Part shown: positions 5,899-6,699 of the stretch, in pieces
How the letters are laid out: the number at the start of each line of letters is the position of its first letter
Numbering within the stretch: the stretch's first letter is position 1
From: an uncultured Rickettsiales bacterium
GTDB taxonomy: Bacteria; Pseudomonadota; Alphaproteobacteria; Rickettsiales; UBA998
Direction: 5' to 3'
Length of the DNA: 6,699 bases
Assembly (NCBI GenBank): GCA_937982385.1
Contig: CALJMC010000058.1
Coordinates: forward strand, 1 to 6,699
Made by a program: the position numbers and the translations under genes
The notes under the pieces: generated by a model
What the model was told of the DNA's origin: nothing
The model's database searches: none
Seen by the model: the letters and a program-made list of their open reading frames with translations, nothing else

Positions 5899-6699
5899 CT
5901 ATGCCCCTGCCTGCAAAACCAATGACATAATAATGCCTTCACGTACACCACGATCAGCAATTGTCGTTTCTGGGAATGACCAAATATTGGTGATCGCTTT
6001 GAAAATTGCACATCCCGCTAAGATATAATCACTGCGGTTCACCCCAATGCATGGATGCGCAAAACGCTCTGAGGGACGCATCGCCAACAACGCATCAATC
6101 GTTGCATGGATTTTATCATTGCCTAAACTGATGCCATCAATTTTGGAACGCTCATAGCGTGGCAGCTCCATATGAATGGCTGCCAAGGTTGTCGCAGTAC
6201 CTGATGTGGAAACAAGCTGAACCTCATTTTTAGACGAGGTCATATCTGAAATGGAATGTTTTTTATCGAATGCAGTGAGTGTTGCTTCAATCCGCTCAAC
6301 AATATCATCAAAATAGAGCTCAGCATAGCCAGGGCTACCCATTTGCTCGGACACATTCATCACGCCATATGGAATGGAAATCCAATCTTTAATTTTGGGC
6401 TCAAACGTGAAGGGTGAGTTGGGATTCGATGGCGGAGCAATTTCCACCCACATCACTTCTGTGCTTCCTCCACCTATATCAAATGCGAGAGCATGCTTCA
6501 CGTCATCACGCAGAAGCGAATGACAGCCCATCATCGCTAGGCGCGCTTCTTCCTCGGTATTAATCACTTCAATATTGAGCGAGGTTTCTTCAACAATACG
6601 GCTCATAAATTCAGCGCTATTGCTCGCTTTGCGACATGCTTCAGTGGCAACGAACCTATAATCATCAACATCATGCTTATCAAGCTTGCGTTTGCATGC
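5899..6699 (-). CDS. ppx: Ppx/GppA-family exopolyphosphatase / guanosine pentaphosphatase, C-terminal part
   Basis: The gene runs off the right edge; the frame is open to base 6699 and gives 266 residues. The ATG at 6606 is internal: upstream codons in frame encode YRFVATEACRKASNSAEF, a conserved Ppx/GppA stretch. The family hydrolyses inorganic polyphosphate and/or the 5'-phosphate of pppGpp in the cytoplasm, using an actin/Hsp70-like ATPase fold. Visible motifs are EEEARLAMMG (visible residues 49-58), the phosphate loop DIGGGSTEV (74-82), STSGTATTLAAIH (adenosine-type loop region), and the closing GVNRSDYILAGCAIFKAI and IADRGVREGII stretches. The first phosphate loop lies outside the window. 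The protein ends right after the phosphatase core, with no C-terminal HD domain as in long E. coli Ppx and GppA. It is directly followed by rlmE, 3 bases away. Choosing between polyphosphate and pppGpp as the main substrate is not possible here. Confidence 0.9.
   Translation of the reverse strand, partial: ACKRKLDKHDVDDYRFVATEACRKASNSAEFMSRIVEETSLNIEVINTEEEARLAMMGCHSLLRDDVKHALAFDIGGGSTEVMWVEIAPPSNPNSPFTFEPKIKDWISIPYGVMNVSEQMGSPGYAELYFDDIVERIEATLTAFDKKHSISDMTSSKNEVQLVSTSGTATTLAAIHMELPRYERSKIDGISLGNDKIHATIDALLAMRPSERFAHPCIGVNRSDYILAGCAIFKAITNIWSFPETTIADRGVREGIIMSLVLQAGA
5904..5908 (-). promoter_or_regulatory. rlmE ribosome binding site inside the 3' end of ppx
   Basis: The minus strand reads AGGGG, 8 bases before the rlmE ATG (5895). 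It lies within the last sense codons of the upstream phosphatase gene (encoding its C-terminal Ala-Gly-Ala), whose stop is at 5899-5901. Ribosomes finishing ppx pass over this site, which supports one mRNA and coupled translation. Confidence 0.65.

Noticed and set aside
5404..6028. Plus-strand open frames of 74 and 107 residues over rlmE and ppx
   Set aside because: They lie antisense to well-recognised conserved genes, and their sequences look like random translation.

Overview
The window looks like a chromosomal segment of a Gram-negative bacterium, most likely an alphaproteobacterium of intermediate GC content. The evidence is the directly adjacent ppx/gppA-type phosphatase and rlmE genes (an order I recall as common in Alphaproteobacteria), a flagellin with an alphaproteobacterial-style D1 region, and an AsmA-family envelope protein. 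I cannot name a genus.

From left to right: the 3' end of pgsA (phosphatidylglycerophosphate synthase, + strand, cut by the left edge); a complete 749-residue AsmA-family gene (+); an unusually large flagellin gene (-), convergent with the AsmA gene and sharing a CTAG tetranucleotide in which both stop codons lie; a 129-base flagellin leader and promoter region; rlmE (23S rRNA 2'-O-methyltransferase, -); and a ppx/gppA-family exopolyphosphatase gene (-) running off the right edge. Nearly all of the sequence is coding. The only non-coding stretches are 65 bases (291-355), 129 bases (5053-5181) and 3 bases (5896-5898). No tRNA, rRNA, CRISPR array, insertion sequence or phage gene was seen.

The genes form three groups. 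pgsA and the AsmA-family gene are co-oriented and both concern the envelope (phospholipid synthesis; a membrane-anchored periplasmic protein). ppx and rlmE form a tight, probably translationally coupled pair, with the rlmE ribosome binding site inside the last codons of ppx. The flagellin stands alone between them, with no other flagellar gene in view. It is the most distinctive part of the window: a roughly 580-residue insert between the conserved filament-core ends, signs of internal module duplication, and a probable GTG start. I found no convincing new multi-gene system; the findings are gene-level oddities and regulatory hints.
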